DNA of 6,875 nucleotides. Source: Muribaculaceae bacterium (GTDB lineage: Bacteria; Bacteroidota; Bacteroidia; Bacteroidales; Muribaculaceae). Below are positions 6,270 to 6,875 of this stretch, in pieces. The notes under the pieces are model-generated. The model saw only the letters and a list, made by a program, of their open reading frames with translations, searched no databases and had not been told where the DNA came from. The DNA is taken from contig VSPW01000103.1 of assembly GCA_009775535.1 (NCBI GenBank), positions 1-6,875 on the forward strand, given 5' to 3'. Position 1 is the first letter of the stretch, and each line of letters starts with the position of its first letter. The position numbers and the translations under genes are program-made.

Positions 6270-6875
6270 ATGAAACATCCGATTTTTGCACTCGCAGCCG
6301 CAACCTGCCTGATAGGTTCGCAGGCCAGCGCGGGAAACAGTGGCGGATGTATCCAAAAAGAAGGATGCACCCAGAACTGCTGCGACAACCCGCTGTTGAA
6401 ACCCTATTCTACAATCTACGAGATCCCGCCGTTCGAGTCTATAAAAGCATCGCACTACATGCCGGCCATACACCGCGGCATAGAGCTGCACAAAGCAGAA
6501 ATAGAAAAGATCGCGACAAACCCGCAGAAGCCCACATTCGACAACACAATACTTGCCCTTGAAGAATCAGGGCAGGACCTCGACCGCGCCATGCGCCTGC
6601 TCTCATCGCTGAGCGAATCCAATTCCAACGATGAGATCGTAGCCGTGACCGAGGAGGCATATCCGCTCTACTCCCTCCATTCCGATGGCATCGCCATGGA
6701 CGGCCGCCTGTTCAAACGCATAAAATACATCTACGACAACAAGGAGAGCATGAAGCTTGACGGCCCGCAGACACGCGCCGTCGAAGAGCTTTACAAACAG
6801 TTCACCCGCAGCGGCGCACTCCTGTCACACGCCGACAAGGACAAGCTCAAAGCGATCAAAACCCCCCTTACCGAC
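6270..6875 (+). CDS. dcp: Secreted M3 family metallopeptidase, peptidyl-dipeptidase Dcp type (5' part, cut by window edge)
   Basis: The frame opens at ATG 6270 and stays open for all 202 codons to the window end, so only the N-terminal part is seen. Peptidyl-dipeptidase Dcp releases dipeptides from peptide C-termini using a zinc HExxH site, which would lie beyond the edge. The N-terminal block is typical of Bacteroidota Dcp: NPLLKPYSTIYEIPPFESI (40-58), HYMPAIHRGIELH (62-74), then PTFDNTILALEESG (88-101). Residues 1-21 form a signal peptide ending ASA, predicting export to the periplasm. Between it and the peptidase domain lies an unusual cluster of Cys27, Cys33, Cys37 and Cys38. The gene starts 43 nt after the EEP stop, with no Shine-Dalgarno site. 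No clear promoter is seen in the AT-rich gap, so readthrough from the rhomboid cluster is possible. Confidence 0.85.
   Translation, partial: MKHPIFALAAATCLIGSQASAGNSGGCIQKEGCTQNCCDNPLLKPYSTIYEIPPFESIKASHYMPAIHRGIELHKAEIEKIATNPQKPTFDNTILALEESGQDLDRAMRLLSSLSESNSNDEIVAVTEEAYPLYSLHSDGIAMDGRLFKRIKYIYDNKESMKLDGPQTRAVEELYKQFTRSGALLSHADKDKLKAIKTPLTD

Noticed and set aside
6300..6308. Lipobox around Cys13 of the M3 peptidase (AATC)
   Set aside because: The hydrophobic core before Cys13 is too short and Thr precedes the Cys. Cleavage after ASA at residue 21 by signal peptidase I fits better.

Overview
This window looks like ordinary chromosomal DNA from a Bacteroidota bacterium, order Bacteroidales. 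A Muribaculaceae-like organism would fit, but the family is a guess. The evidence is: promoters of the Bacteroidota type (TAnnTTTG at -7) and no classical -35/-10 promoters; mostly A-rich start contexts without Shine-Dalgarno sites; and a tandem rhomboid, rhomboid, EEP-phosphatase cluster, which I remember as a common Bacteroidota arrangement.

The left part reads leftward (minus strand). From right to left it holds galE (UDP-glucose 4-epimerase), an S41 C-terminal processing protease with a signal peptide and an intact Ser/Lys dyad, an AT-rich spacer, and a strong Bacteroidota promoter. That promoter drives a transcript of about 276 nt with no open reading frame and five recognisable stem-loops. 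Its last bases on the minus strand, ACAACGGAGAG, match the start of 16S rRNA just before the universal TTTGATCCTGG. I therefore read this stretch as an rRNA operon promoter and leader, with the 16S gene starting at the window edge. An rRNA repeat is a typical place for an assembly to break.

The 230-bp gap at 3176-3405 is a divergent promoter region between galE and a rightward gene cluster. That cluster holds two rhomboid intramembrane serine proteases that overlap by 17 nt, then, 15 nt later, a membrane-anchored endonuclease/exonuclease/phosphatase (EEP) family protein. After a further 43 nt comes the first 202 codons of a secreted M3-family peptidase (peptidyl-dipeptidase Dcp type), which runs off the right edge.

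The window is rich in envelope proteolysis: a periplasmic S41 protease, two membrane rhomboids and an exported M3 peptidase. I see no mobile element, CRISPR array, tRNA or defence system. The items most worth a second look are the rRNA leader at the edge, the divergent second rhomboid, the predicted periplasmic placement of the EEP domain, and a cysteine cluster at the N-terminus of the M3 peptidase.
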